A DNA stretch of 64,000 nucleotides from Megaustenia siamemsis (Eukaryota > Mollusca > Gastropoda > Stylommatophora > Ariophantidae): assembly GCA_032433765.1 (NCBI GenBank), contig JAVIAB010000073.1:63630199-63694198 (forward strand), written 5' to 3'. The notes under the pieces are model-generated. The model did no database searches. It saw nothing but the letters and a program-made list of their open reading frames with translations, and was not told the origin of the DNA. Shown piece by piece: positions 40,572 through 52,814 of this stretch. The position numbers were made by a program, and so were the translations under genes. Position 1 is the first letter of the stretch, and each line of letters starts with the position of its first letter.

Positions 40572-41871
40572 GTATGTTTCTTATAGTTGTTATGCTTGAT
40601 TGTTGTTAACACTGCTTTAGATTGTGATCACTTGGAATATGAAACAAACTGAAATGTGTTTTTGTGTATGCACAATTTAATTATACATCAAATTCTATAA
40701 CAATTCTCTCATTGATCTTTTCATTCACAACCAAAAAAGCAGCACTGCTTTGATGTAGTGCTGTAAAACTATCTAACTTTCAATGAAAATGATTTGTTAC
40801 ATGACATATTTCTAATTTTATTAAAAATATTCTTTGCCTTTGCTATTCTTCTTTTTACTTCAGTAACACATCTTATGTACTCTTGGGGTGAACTAAATGG
40901 CAAGATTTTGGTGTGTCTCAATACAGGATGTAACAAGGCCTAACCACCGACTGTTTTGTAAATCTTTCTAACTAGAGTTAAAAAACAATGAAAACCTATT
41001 TGACCTACAGGTAAATTAAGCTCTAGAATCACGAGGGAAAGACTGCAAAACATAGCAAATGGATGACTCAAAAGAAGCAGTTTTGTACATAAAATAAAGC
41101 TCCAATGCAAACAGATTTGTAATCTTTCATAAATAACTATATTATTAACACCAGTCACATGCAGAACCTGTATAAAGACACAAAAATGTAGAATAGGTAT
41201 GTTCATAGAATATTTGACAACATAGTCTCTATCAGTATTCCGACTGAAGAATACTGTACAGATTTTTACTCTGAAATTAAAGTCATCATAACTGCAGCAG
41301 AGGAACTATACAATTTCAACTTTGAATCAAATGAAGTTTTGTTTTTAACATATGCAAAATCAGTATTTGAAGCACTCAGACATACAAAGCTACCAGAACT
41401 GAGGTAAATATTGCAAAAAATGTATGTAGCCAAAGAAATGTGCCATTCCCTAAACTTTGGAAAGAGAAAGATGATATTGTGGCCAAAGATAGCAGCAAAA
41501 TGGAACAGCCAAGCTTAGTGATTACAAGCCAAGCTTGCTTACAGTGTGATTAGATCTATCAAAAAAAGGCAATATGATAATTAAGACTAGAAGTACCAAA
41601 CTCCAGCAGAACAATTACCACTAACTTGATCATAAGGAACAGATCATTTTTCCTTGTACAAATGAATGTTTCTATACGAAACCAATGCTAGATTTAGTTT
41701 TAACATTATCAATATTTAGGTGAGAAAAGATGAAAAAGCAAAACCCAAAATGAGAAATATCGATCAGTTATGTTTATACAGGCTTGTATCACTTTCTTAT
41801 ATTATAAAGAAAAGGGTATGCAGGTTACATGTTTTATTGTCATTGTGCATTCATTCATTAATAGTCCATGT
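40572..41871. other. Intron sequence with a small LINE trace
   Basis: Mostly featureless. On the reverse strand near 40805-40885 the words resemble the 'VTEVKRRIAKAKNIF' region of LINE thumb domains. A non-repetitive stretch at 41220-41430 has weak coding character on the + strand (IPTEEYCTDFYSEI-like) that I cannot assign. Confidence 0.35.
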
Positions 41872-42260
41872 CTACAAATGTATAATGTAACGTTCCTCCA
41901 AAAATCTAGATTTTGTGAGCCCTAACAGCTTCACCGTTGGCCTTTTCCTATACCATGCTGTTAAACGATCCAACATTTTTCTTCTTTGTCTCCTTCTATC
42001 TCTCCAGTCTTCTATTTTTCCTGTTATTACTAAGTATTCCAAACCACCTCTTCTCTCTTCACCACACATGCCCCCATAAATCTGGACAAACTTTTCTTCT
42101 ATTGCTTTATAATCTTCCTTTCTTTGTCTTTTTTAATACATCCTCATTGGATTTTTGGGCTGTCCACAATATATCATCCAGTCATTTAAAAACTACATTT
42201 TAACTGATTCTACTTTTATCTTACATTGTATCTCATTGTTACTGTCCATGATTTGCAACC
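41872..42260 (-). mobile_element. LINE 3' fragment, family 5-like, leftward
   Basis: Reverse reading gives GLEYLVITGKIEDWRDRRRQ, then LDRLTAWYRKRPTVKLL, parallel to the C-terminus of family 5 (LEYIVTTGKIEGQRDRG at 9516). Preceded by a degenerate WTAQKSNEDVLK-like region near 42150. Strongly decayed. Confidence 0.6.
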
Positions 42261-42894
42261 CTAAAACAGCATTGGTGTTTAATGTTTGATCACCAGATTT
42301 TGAACTTTCACATTTTTAAGAAATTTGTGTTTTGATGCAATAGTTTTTATTAAGATATCGTAATCTAGGATTAATGCCAGGTCTACCTTCTGATGCCTTC
42401 ATCTTGAACACAAATTCCTTAGACATTCTTATTATGTTGGCAGTGTCTACCAACAATTGTCAAGAAAATAGTGGATTGTCATTCTGTATCCGGGCGAAGT
42501 TATTTCTTGTTTGTTATTGTTGTTATTGACGCGTGCATGCAGACATCAGATGGTAGCATGACTGTCAGCTGATGTGCAGCTGATGATGCGTGTTCTACTT
42601 GCTCGATGTGTCGATATATATCGATCATTACTTTGTTTACTTTACAGGTGACCTTCACCGACCGGTCAGTCTCTTGCGTACTTGACCTCAGCTGGAATGT
42701 GCTGATCTAGCTGTTTACAATCGGGCCAACACGTCTTCGTGCCCCCTAGCTATCGTCTCAGCCCTGACCTTGTCTGGTCACTGTCGTATTTCGGGTTTGT
42801 TGTTAAGATGACTGTTTCACGTTGTGGTTCCGCGACAACTTGATTGTTGTTATGATTCGTCCCCGAGGGTTGACGCTAGGCTAGATAATTATAA

Positions 42895-43212
42895 CTGTGT
42901 AATATATAACACAGTTGTGATGAGAAGAGATAATAATCGAATAGCAAAGCAAGCCCTCATATGGGAAACAACAGGTAAAAGAAAAAGAGGAAGACCCAGG
43001 GAGACACTGAGAAGAACATTGATGAGAGAGGCAAGAGCAGCAGGAATCGGCTCCCTCAATGAGATAGAACTGCTTGCACAGAACAGAGACAGATGGCGAG
43101 ATTTGATAAAATATCTTTAAAAGAAAACTGCTAGAACAAAAATTCATATAGGAGAAGGTGTATCTTGGTCTACGCCCTATGGGCCGGTTACGGCTCGAAA
43201 GGTCAATAGATA
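42895..43212 (+). mobile_element. LINE family 1, rightward 3' end
   Basis: The frame 42824-43120 includes VMRRDNNRIAKQALIWETTG, then RGRPRETLRRTLMREARAAG and the C-terminus RWRDLIKYL, then GGCCGGTTACGGCTCGAAAGG and (ATAG)n at 43200-43220. It is 5'-truncated near 42895 and nearly intact in its short coding part. The sequence between 42261 and 42894 holds no gene I can identify. Confidence 0.85.
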
Positions 43213-43244
43213 GATAGATAGAATATATAACAACCATAACTTTT

Positions 43245-43362
43245 AGAAGCAGTGATCTCTGCAATATGTGCCATTTTGGCACGCAAGTATTCTGTTTTTG
43301 AGATTGTGTTTCTGCCCTATGTGTCGTCTTCGGCTTGAAAGGACAATAGATAGATAGATAAA
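43245..43362 (+). mobile_element. Short retroelement tail (GATA-tailed), same type as 17985-18105
   Basis: GCAGTGATCTCTGCAATATG, then GCCATTTTGGCACGCAAG and CGGCTTGAAAGGACAATAGATAGATAGATA (landmark) match the tail inside the inverted duplication arms. It follows directly on a family 1 tail, so two (TAGA)n-tailed insertions are stacked. The stretch 43363-44335 has no gene; the 20-mer AGTGCTTCTATCCAAGTGCT occurs twice (about 43797 and 43967). Confidence 0.6.
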
Positions 43363-44335
43363 ATATATACCAATGCATTGGTTATAAGAGTTGTTCCGAC
43401 TTTTAATTCTGTCACAACAGACTCTTGTTGCACACTGGATATGGCAGTTTACACACTTAGGGCGCACTCTACAAGTACTTCATTCTTTCGCCCTAACACT
43501 TGTCTCTGGGCTCCACATGCATTCATACTCGCATCTAAACTACATGTGGACTGTCCCCATTGATGGCCCACCCTAAATCTGCTTCTACCGGTCCGGATAT
43601 CTCTTGGTACTCGTTACTAACTGTCTCTTAATAGTGCTACTTACTAATCTGTCCGCCTACTGTTCTTCACTGGTCTCTGCATCTCCTGACTATCACGTGT
43701 TCTTTGCTGGCTAAAATGCTATTATCCTTGCTTGGTGTTATGACTCTAGATCGTCACTCCCTGCCAACTCATTCTCTTCCAGTGTTCGGTCTCTCAGTGC
43801 TTCTATCCAAGTGCTCTTAAAACTCCTTCACTATTAGTCTAACTCATGTTCTAATCTAATTCTACTAGGCTAAGGTTAGCCCCCCTATGGATGGACCACA
43901 TGGTCGCCCAACTCCTAACGAGCGTGTGTCCTGCCGACTACATTTCTCTAAGTCTCTGGTCTCAAAGTGCTTCTATCCAAGTGCTTGTCAATCTTTTGTG
44001 TTTACCTCTTAAATTTGGATCTTGTCAGCCAATCAAAATTGACTTCCCACGCGTCTGTCTGCCCACTCACTTCTGGAGATGGCCTTCCACGTTTTGCATG
44101 TAAATTTCGACCCATAGTCTCATTTTTCCTCCTCTACTCTCTCTCTCCTCCCTCTTCTATAATTCTTTCTTCCTTTTTTTTCCTTTTTTTAATGTGTGCT
44201 GTAACCAGGTAAATTTTCTAGGTTGTCGGCTGACTTCAAACAACCCTTTGTATAACGGGAAACACAGTGAATAACACTATAAGGTAGCTGAACAAACTGA
44301 CGGACTTATGGCGTCTGTACTGATGGACATTGGAG

Positions 44336-44560
44336 CCGCGATAGCTCAGTGGTTAGTGAACTGGACTACAAAGTACAAGAGGTAGGGTTCGATCCCAACC
44401 GACGGCTTCCGGGTTCACCCAGCCTTTAATGGGTACCGGATTTTTTCTGGGAAAGTAAAGCGGCACGGGCGTAATACTGACCTCATTACCCCAAAAATCA
44501 TGTGCCGAAGGTCTGTAAAATTTATGGTCACTAACACAGTGACAGGAGTACTTTACTTTT
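44336..44560 (+). mobile_element. tRNA-derived SINE, better-preserved copy
   Basis: The head AGCCGCGATAGCTCAGTGGT, with TAGTGAACTGG, is a near-complete tRNA 5' half with A box; GGTAGGGTTCGATCCCAACC is a canonical T-arm with B box; and the first and last bases (AGCCG/CGGCT) can pair as an acceptor stem. A SINE body of about 130 bp follows, ending in CTTTACTTTTTTAC. Compared with the copy at 6115 the promoter boxes are closer to consensus. Confidence 0.88.
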
Positions 44561-45303
44561 TTACTGACAGACATTGTAAATCAATCTGAGACAGGAAATC
44601 TGAGTTATCTGTGTTTCTCCTAGTGTAAGTGTAAAAAACATCAAAGAAAACACTATTTTTAAAGCTATTAATGTTATAATTAAGTGGTTGTAATTTTTAC
44701 TACGGTATCATAAACACGTTGGCCACAAATAAGTATCGTAATTAAGGGTTAATGCCTTTATATAATAAAATGTGAGACATTTTTAGGACTTTAGGGAAAG
44801 ACAACATTGTTACGACGTTAGCACCCTGATGAGTGTGGCTAAATATTTGTTTCTCTTTCACTGAGTTGACTTTTGGTTTTTATTTCAACCAATACTTGAT
44901 TTCCGGATGTAGGAGGGTTCTCACTAAAATTTCCTGTTGATACCTCATGGTTTTGGAGTTTGAATGTTAGTAAATTGTTAATTTGTATTAATTATTTCTC
45001 AAATTTCTGTCACATAATGGCCACGCCCACTGCTGGTACTTCTTGAATTCGACCAAAACGATTTAGTGCAGAACAAGCTAGATCTATGTTCGAAACCTTG
45101 TTATTGAGTTATTCAGAAATAGAGTATTCATAGTACAGGGTGTTTTTAAAGTCGCAGTGCAGTGAATTTCTACTCTCGGAAGAAAAACGTCACCAGAAAT
45201 GCGGTTAACTAATGCGTCACACAAATTGTAAAATATTCAAATATACTTGACTGCTATTGGCGAGTTTATAATGGGTAATGTTGGTATTAACACAATAAAG
45301 TGC

Positions 45304-46165
45304 CTAAAGCATATGTTGAAAATGTCCACCACGGGCCTCAAAACATGTCGTGATTCGTCTTTCCATATTTGCGAAAACCTTCAGAATAATGTCTGGTGAT
45401 ATTTGTTTAATCTTGTCTACTATTTCAGTCTTTAGGTCATTAATTGTCTGCGGATTATTTTCATAAACTTTCCCCTTCAATGCCCCCCACAGATAATAAT
45501 CTGGGGGTGTTAGATCTGGTGAACGAGCAGGCCAGATTCCACGTGAAATAATGCGATTTGCAAATATGCTTTCTAAATAATTGAGTGTTGTTGTGGCTGT
45601 GTGTGCTGTTGCCCCATCCTGCTGAAACCAGGATTCCATAATTTCCCGTTCTGTATGATGTGCTATGAACGGTTCCAGAATTAAAGTACGGTAATGTTCT
45701 GCATTTATTGTTTTATTAAAAAATATAGGTCCTATTATCCGCATACGACTTATAGCACACCACACTCCGACTTTTTGATCGTAAAGCGGCACTTGATGAA
45801 ATTCATGGGAGTTTTCACTGCTCCACAGCCGATTGTTCTGACTGTTCACATAACCGGATAAATGAAACCAGGCCTCATCAGTGAAAAAAGTGACGTCAAG
45901 GATGGCAGCGCCATGTTCATAAATAAAATTCTGAAACCACATGCAGTAGTTTAAACGGGATTCATAATCTCTTTCTTGGAGTTGAGACACTTCAGTTAAT
46001 TTGTATGGACGATAGTGTAGTTCACTTCTTAAAACCTTGTGAACAGAACTCTTAGATATTTGCACCTGTTGAGACAAGTGGTTTAAAGATGCATTTGGAC
46101 TCATTGTAATTCTGTCTTGGAGTTCCATAATTTGGTCTTGTGAAATTGAAGGTCTTCCAGATCGG
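45304..46165 (-). pseudogene. Tc1/mariner-like transposase, 5'-truncated, catalytic triad present
   Basis: The frame 45304-46128 (274 aa), with a few codons upstream (SGRPSISQDQI), contains the linker and catalytic domain: VTFFTDEAWFHLSGYV (first Asp), ESWFQQDGATAHTA (second Asp) and PARSPDLTPPDYYLWGALKG. The Asp aligned with the mariner third residue lies in TPPD, 38 residues after the second. The N-terminal helix-turn-helix domain is missing because a family 3 LINE abuts it at 46166. The catalytic part has no stop, so it decayed little before or after. Confidence 0.75.
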
Positions 46166-46166
46166 T

Positions 46167-47290
46167 GGGTGTTTCTTTAATCTTCTTCTTTCCTTCCTCA
46201 TCTGCCTTTCAGCGTCGAGGGGAGATATAATTTGCGGTCTTTTGCTCTTCTGTTCGCCTCTGCTGCTGTTATGTTTCCTAGTGCTTCTAATATTCCATCG
46301 ATCCATCTTTTTCGTGGTCGACCCTTGGGTCTGTTGTTCTCACAACGTTTGTTGAAGGCTCGTTGTGTTGTGTTTTGTTCTTTCTGCCTTGTCACGTGGC
46401 CGAACCATTTTATCTGTTGTTTCCTTATATATTTTATGGCTGGGGCTATTCCTAGCTTTTTTCTCAGTTCTTCATTTCTGATCTTATCTCTCAGACTGTT
46501 TCCTGTCATTCGTCTAACACATTTCATCTCTGTAGAGGTTATTTTTCTTATTGTTCTTGCATCTAGAGTCCAGGTCTGGCATTGGTAGCACAACGTTGGA
46601 ATGAAGATTGTATTGTATAGTGCTCGTTTTGCCTCCAGAGTTATTTCCTTGTTGGATAATAGTGGTGATAACTGTCCGATGATTTGACAAGCTTTGTTGC
46701 ATCTTAATTCTATCTCTGCTGTTTGGGAATTGTCGTTTGTCATTAGACTTCCTAGGTATTTGAATTCCTCTACTTGTTTTAGTTGTCTGCCTTCTATAGT
46801 TATGTTGATGTTCTGTTTATTTTTGGCGACATTCATGACTTCTGTTTTGTTGATGTTGATTTTCATGTTGTATTTTGTTCCTAAGATGTTGAGTTTGTTT
46901 AAGTGTTCTTGTAGGTCTTCTATTGTTTCATGTATTAGTGCCTGGTCGTCTGCAAATAGAAGCTCGTTGATCTCCTCTGTCTCTGATGGGTTGGCTAGCT
47001 TGCATATATGGTCCATGTATGTAATAAACAGTAGGGGGGATAGTACGCACCCCTGTCTTACACCTGATCTAACTTCGAAGTGGTCTGTGTAGCCTGTTGC
47101 TGTTCTGACCCTGCAGCTGCTGTTGGCGTAAAGACTTTTAATAATGTTGGTTAGATGTTGGCTTACTCCGTATGTTGTTAGTATCTCCCACAGTTGTTCT
47201 CTGTTTACTCTGTCGAATGCTTTTTCCTGGTCAATGAAGGCTATGTATAAGTTTTGCTTTAATGACTGTGCATTATTTGAAAATCTAGTT
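46167..47290 (-). mobile_element. LINE family 3, leftward, (AAG)n tail
   Basis: The reverse frame 46198-47016 (272 aa) includes NELLFADDQALIHETIEDLQ, the RT catalytic block, EEFKYLGSLMTNDNSQ, and the C-terminus KRWIDGILEALGNITAAEAN, then TTCTTCTTTCC at 46180-46195 (the (AAG)n tail). Upstream to 47290 are VRQGCVLSP-like and AFDRVNREQ-like traces on the reverse strand. It is 5'-truncated. One of the better-preserved LINE frames in the window. Confidence 0.85.
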
Positions 47291-47311
47291 GTTCCAATTT
47301 ATTTATGTAAA

Positions 47312-48527
47312 TCATGCATCATGTACTGCTGTAGCTTGTTCCTTTTTCGGTAAAGTTAAACATATAACATCACTATTCACAAAAGGTATTCGAAATATCC
47401 ACCACGTTTTAGTTGGCAAATATTGATACGTTTTTTTCATATTGTCAAAAACCTTACGCAGTATGGGCTGTGTAACATTATTAATGTTGTTGGCGATTGA
47501 AACCTGCAGCTCATCGAGTGTGTGGGGATTGTTTTCGTACACTTTTCCTTTCAGTTCACCCCAGAGATAGTAGCCCATGGGAGTAAGATCAGGAGACCGT
47601 GCAGGCCAAATTCCGCGAGAGATTATACGATTAGCAAAAATTTCATATAAAAATTCCAGTGATTTTACAGCAGTGTGAGCAGTTGCGCCATCTTGTTGAA
47701 ACCAAGCTTTTTCAATTTCTGGCTCAGAAAGTTGGGTTACGAATCGCTCCAGTATGTTAATCCTGTATCTTTCTGAATTTATTGTGTCATAGAAGAAAAT
47801 TGGGCCGATTATCCGCTGACGACTCATTGCACACCACACTCCTACTTTCTGATCGTGGAGAGGCACTGGGTGCAATGCATGTGGATTTTCATCACTACAA
47901 AGACGATCATTCTGCCTATTCACGTACCCAGACAAATGGAACCATGCTTTATCTGTGAAGAAAGTGAAATCAAGGATTTCCTCACCTTTTTGGGCTAGAA
48001 AATTCTCAAACCACATACAATAATTAATTCTGGATTGGTGATCTAATTCTTTTAATTGAGGAACGACGGAAAATTTGTACGGATGTAACTTTAATTTTTT
48101 TTTCAGAACTCTATGAACAGTACTGCTTGATTTGTGTACTTGTTGAGCCAGCTTTCTTATTGATTTGCCAGGACTATCTATCTATCTATCTTTCGTTCGC
48201 CTGAAGCATTGTCTATATCTGCAATGTCGTTTCCTGTATAAATGTTACTGTCTTTTGTCTTGTCTAATTGCCAGGACTCATTAGAATGCTGTCCTGGATG
48301 TTGAGAGATGTTACTTCAAGAACAGATGGTCTACCAGGACGGCTAACATCATGTACACTACCGGTGTTTTGAAATTTGATTATTAAATTACTCACAGTAT
48401 TTCGATGAGGCACTGGTGTATCAGGAAATCTATTCACAAATTGTTCAACAACCCCATTCGAATACTTGCCGCCGTTACGGAACACATGCTCCACTATAAA
48501 TACTCTTTCTTCAATCGTTAACACCAT
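47312..48527 (-). pseudogene. Tc1/mariner-like transposase, third catalytic Asp lost, interrupted by a 92-bp insertion
   Basis: The N-terminus MVLTIEERVFIVEHVFRNGG (48264-48527) is a DUF4817-type helix-turn-helix, with SRPGRPSVL linker. After the small insertion at 48176-48267 the frame 47312-48016 gives FTFFTDKAWFHLSGYV, KAWFQQDGATAHTA and SPDLTPMGYYLWGEL, where the third acidic residue is Gly. The C-terminus is frameshifted near 47420. It cannot be catalytically active. Confidence 0.8.
48176..48267 (-). mobile_element. 92-bp GATA-tailed insertion with 11-bp target duplication
   Basis: TTGCCAGGACT occurs at 48165-48175 and again at 48268-48278, flanking a 92-bp insert that begins CTATCTATCTATCTATC on this strand, i.e. 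a (GATA)n 3' tail in the opposite orientation. The insert lies in the transposase linker. Its body (CCTGAAGCATTGTCTATATC) does not look like the family 1 3' end. It may be a very short non-autonomous retroelement or a truncated unknown. Confidence 0.75.
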
Positions 48528-48669
48528 TGTAAGCCAGATCTATCATGTAGCAGTGATGTTTAAATGAACACGTAAATGGTGCTTGAACTATTACGTCATA
48601 CATAGATAAAATTTAGGTGTGTAATTATTTCAAAAAAAAAAAATGCACAGTCATTAAAGAGACACCCTA

Positions 48670-49074
48670 TATTTAGACTCGGACAATAATTTTGTTGTTG
48701 TTATAATGGTGATAGTCCAATGTAGTAATGCTTAAAAACAAAGACCATCTGGATTAGGTTTAGCTGTTGGATGCCTCTATTCCAGCACTATCAGTGCCTC
48801 AGAGGAATCGAGTGATAGTGATTCTGATAACGAAACTGGTACTTTTGGGCATATCACACAAAATAAGTACAGTTGTGTAAATAAAAATAATAAACTTGAC
48901 TTGTAAAAAAATAATGTTGTGATGTAACATAAATTTGTCATATTTTTCATTCTGGTATCATTTACAAAAATGTGCATAATTGATCATTTACAAAAATGTG
49001 CATAATTTCGTTATTTAAATTAATCAAATAAACTTTTTGGGGGAATTTGATTATGTTGTGTAATATTTCAGTCT
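48670..49074. other. Intron sequence with a 26-bp tandem duplication
   Basis: ATCATTTACAAAAATGTGCATAATT occurs twice in direct succession at about 48957-49006. Otherwise no gene or repeat recognised. Confidence 0.5.
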
Positions 49075-49395
49075 GAGATCTAAGATCAGAGATGAAGAAC
49101 TGAGAAAAAAGCTAGGAATAGCTCACGCAATAGAATATATACAGAAATAACAGATAAAATGGTTTGGCCACGTGACAAGGCAGAAAGATCAAAACACCAC
49201 ACAACGAGCCCGCAATAAACGTTGCGAGAATACCAGACCCAAGGGTCGACCATGAAAAAGATGGATCGATGGAATACTAGAAGCACTAGGGAACATAACA
49301 GCAGCAGAAGCTAGCAGAAGAGCAAAAGACCGCAAATTATATCTCCCCTCGATGCTGAAAGACAAATGAGGAAGGAAAGAAGAAGAAGAAGAATT
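49075..49395 (+). mobile_element. LINE family 3, rightward 3' end
   Basis: Encodes (with stops) IRDEELRKKLGIAHAIEY, KWFGHVTRQKDQNTTQ and RWIDGILEALGNITAAEA, then CTCGATGCTGAAAGACAAATGAGG and (GAAGAA)n. Closely matches the reverse complement of 46180-46510. 5'-truncated. Confidence 0.85.
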
Positions 49396-49624
49396 TATCT
49401 GCTTTATTACACTCACCAAAATATGTTGTGCTGTGCATGTGAAGAAGTAGGCTTAATTTCCAGCTATCACTGTCATATATATGATATGGCTAGTTTGTAA
49501 TCAAGTAGTATCACTATAAAATTATTTGAAGGAAATAAATTAATAATAAAATAATAAGAAATAATTGATAATATTTACAATATTATGTACAAGAAACTTA
49601 TACTGTACAAGTAAAGAACACATA

Positions 49625-51658
49625 TCAGAAGCCACTAGAAGAGGGGATTGAGCAGTACAGAAGAGAAAATCCTGAGGAAAAAGTCACAACAAAATGGCAA
49701 TGCATAAAAAACAGCATGCAAGAATCCTGCAACACCTTGCCCAAAAAGGAAAGTAACAAAAATAAAAAATGGATAACAGACAAAATATTAGAAAAAATGG
49801 AAGAAAGAAGACAAGCGAAAAACACTGCCAGATACAAGGATATAGACAATGAAATACGGAGAATGTGCAAAAAGGCAAAAGAAGACTGGCTCAACCAAAG
49901 ATGTCTAGAAATCAAAACTATGGAAAGTAAACAAAACCTAAGAGAGATGCACACAGAAATAAAGAGAATGACGAATAAAGACAAAAAAGCTGCAGGAATC
50001 AGATATATAGCAAACAAAGAGGGAAGAATGCTAACAGACAACAAAGATATAATAGATAGATGGCAAGAATAAATAACATAATTATTTCATGACGAAAGGG
50101 ACAAAAAGCCAGACATAAAATGTACATACAACTATAAAATCCTGAAATCCGAAGTAGAAAAAGCCATAAAAACAATGAAAAAGGGAAAAGCAGCAGGGCC
50201 TGACAATATACAGATAGAGATGATACAGGCTCTAGAAGAGTTTGGCGTCGAAGTGATCACAGACATATGCAGTGACATATACCATACAGGATACATACCA
50301 AACGATCTAAAAACATCAACTTTCATTGCATTGCCTAAAAAGAATTGTGCAGTTGAATGCAGTGACTTCAGAACAATAAACCTAATGAGCCAGGTAATAC
50401 AAATTTTACTAAAAGTTATACAGGGAAGGATTCAGAATAAAATCAATACTGAATTAGAGGAGCAACAATTTGGATTCAAGAAAAACAGTGGGACAAAAGA
50501 AGCCATATTCAGCATGAGAACATTGATTGAAAAGTACACAGAAGTAAACAAACCAATATATGCCTGCTTTATAGACTACACCAAAGCTTTCGATAGAATA
50601 CACCACAACCAACTTATAGACTGCCTAAAGGATATAAATCTAGACGACGCAGACATACGACTAATATGTAATTTGTACTGGGAGCAAACAGCAATAATAA
50701 GATATAACAAGGAGAACTCTACACCCATGGACATAAAAAGAGGAGTAAGACAAGGATGCATCCTATCACCAAGCTTGTTCAATCTATACACTGAGCAAAT
50801 CTTTAAAAACATCTCAGAGATACCAGGTCTAAACATTAATGGAAAGATAATCAATAACTTAAGATATGCTGATGATACTGTTCTACTAGCAGAAAATCCT
50901 AAAGACCTACAACAATTGCTTAATGTGATAAACACAACAAGCAAAAAATATGGACTAGAAATGAATATCAAAAAGACTAAAACTATGATCATAAACAAAG
51001 AAAATTCTCAAGACCTACAATTAAATATCACAGTTGAGGGAATACATCTGGAGACAGTCCAGAGTTACAACTACCTAGGACATACTATAACCAATGATGG
51101 AAAATGCAAAACTGAAATAAACAAAAGAATAGGTATGGCAAAAAGTAATTTTAATGCCATGAAAAATATACTAACAACAAAACAAATATCAGCAGGGCTG
51201 AAACTAAGAATGGCAAAATGTTACATCTTCTCAATATTCCTGTATGTTGCAGAAACATGGACATTAGACAAGAAAACATAAAAGAAAATTGAAACCTTTG
51301 AAATGTGGATTTATAGAAGAATAGGTAGAATTGGATGGAAACAAAAGATAACAAACAATGAAGTTTTAAAACAACTGAAAATAAAAAGAAAACTGCTGAA
51401 CACAATTAAGACAAGGCAAATGAACTTTTTGGGGCATGTTAAAAGACACAACAGCCTACTAAAAGTAATATTGGAAGGAAAAATACAAGGCAAGAGAGGC
51501 AGAGGCAGACCAAGACTAACATGGACGAGTAACATCAAAAGATGGACAAGTCAATCTATGTCAGCCTGCACCATCAAAGCAAGAAACAGAGTAGAATGGC
51601 GATCCATGGTAGCCAACCTTCGTTGTGGAGAGGGCACACGATGATGATGATGATGATT
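49625..51658 (+). mobile_element. LINE family 2, longest copy (RT and C-terminus)
   Basis: The frame 49716-50072 (KESNKNKKWITDKILEKMEE) is the linker before RT. After a stop near 50070, frame 50175-51281 (368 aa) has KKGKAAGPDNIQIEMIQALE, FIDYTKAFDRIHHNQLIDCL (palm A), RGVRQGCILSPSLFNLYTEQ, NNLRYADDTVLLAENPKDLQ (palm C) and YNYLGHTITNDGKCKTEINK. After TAA near 51279, 51303-51644 gives the thumb and C-terminus ending RVEWRSMVANLRCGEG, then (GATGAT)n at 51642-51656. Only a few breaks; the endonuclease part is missing by 5' truncation. Confidence 0.9.
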
Positions 51659-52814
51659 TACAATATTACACTCGTATTGAAATCTGAAATCTAAACTTTG
51701 TGATAAATAGTATGTACAGCATGCATTATAATAATTGATCCAATTAATAAGATTTTAATGTTTATGTGCAGTAAATTTGATGAGTTTTTCATTTTGTTTT
51801 TTGTATGATGTTAACATATCTATTTCTAATTTTTAACAATTTAAGTTTAAATTAACTTAAAATTAAATTATAATGTAACATTTTACTATGTAAATTACAC
51901 ATAGTAATTAATATAGTTGTTTAATCATTCTTCTAATTCTAACTAATAGTTATAGTAATAAAATCACTAATAATAAAATGAAATATTATTGAAAAATGTA
52001 TCTAAGGATCATGACATTAGTAAATATGTGATCTTTTATAAAATATTCTGTTCTTTTAGAATGTTACTGTAGACACATGCTGTTTCAGGAAACACGGATG
52101 ACATTATGCTTCATAATTTGACAAGTTATTAAGTGTGCATGTCACTGCCAACCTTAAGTCAACTTGACCATCATGCTTAGCATTGACGACATTGTTTAAT
52201 ATTGATAATCATAAGAAGATGCGTTTGACAATGCCGTTTATGTGTACAATTTATGTATATTGTCAGTTGCCACTTTATTAACAACATATTAAATCTCACA
52301 AGAGCAAGGCCAAAATCCATCTGTGATAACTGTTTTTGAATGATGGTGGCTCTATTCATCTGCTTGCCCACTAAGAAATATAGGTTGTTGAAAAAGTTGG
52401 AAGACAGATTTGATGAAACAAAACCACAAACTTGGTGAAACAAAACCCTTAATGACTTTGAAAAATAATTTACAACAAACTGCTATGGCCAAAAATGTAA
52501 AACTAACTCTGTTCTTTGTAAAATATTTACTTAAAATGATTTAATGCATGCAAACACAATGTACTCAAAGACATCTTGCAGCTCAATGGTGATGGAAAAA
52601 GAATGTGATGTTTTTTTAATATTGATGACATGTAGTGACTTTACTGCCATTGAGAAAATTGTGTTTCTTTTTCAGAATTTGTAACCATTATAATTGATAA
52701 TATGTTATAGTATATAAGAATTATGGAAAATTTGTTGAATTAAATTGATTGAGATGGAATGTTGCGTCAGGAACATTATAAATTAGTGGAGACCAAATAA
52801 AGGGTATAAGAGAG
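51659..52814. other. Intron sequence without recognised features
   Basis: AT-rich sequence; no gene, splice-supported exon or named repeat seen. Confidence 0.5.

Larger units (their letters stand above)
45136..48669. mobile_element. Composite of two related Tc1/mariner-like elements with a LINE between
   Basis: The left edge, TA then CAGGGTGTTTTTAAAG, and the right edge, whose reverse complement is TAGGGTGTCTCTTTAA followed by TA, resemble terminal inverted repeats of one group. Inside are two leftward transposase copies of the same family but clearly different in sequence (I estimate 60-65 percent identity), with a family 3 LINE (46167-47290) between them. The left element lacks its 5' part and the right one lacks its 3' terminal repeat, so this is not a simple single insertion. 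Confidence 0.6.

Noticed and set aside
44336..44410. A functional tRNA gene
   Set aside because: The tRNA-like head continues into a SINE body shared with 6115-6378, and the anticodon-stem region does not pair well.
49625..50044. Hydrophobic reverse-strand ORF resembling a membrane protein
   Set aside because: It is the antisense of the Lys/Glu-rich linker of a family 2 LINE, which translates to Phe/Leu/Ser-rich nonsense. The same explains most hydrophobic frames opposite LINE coding (for example 34294-34653, 50576-50998).
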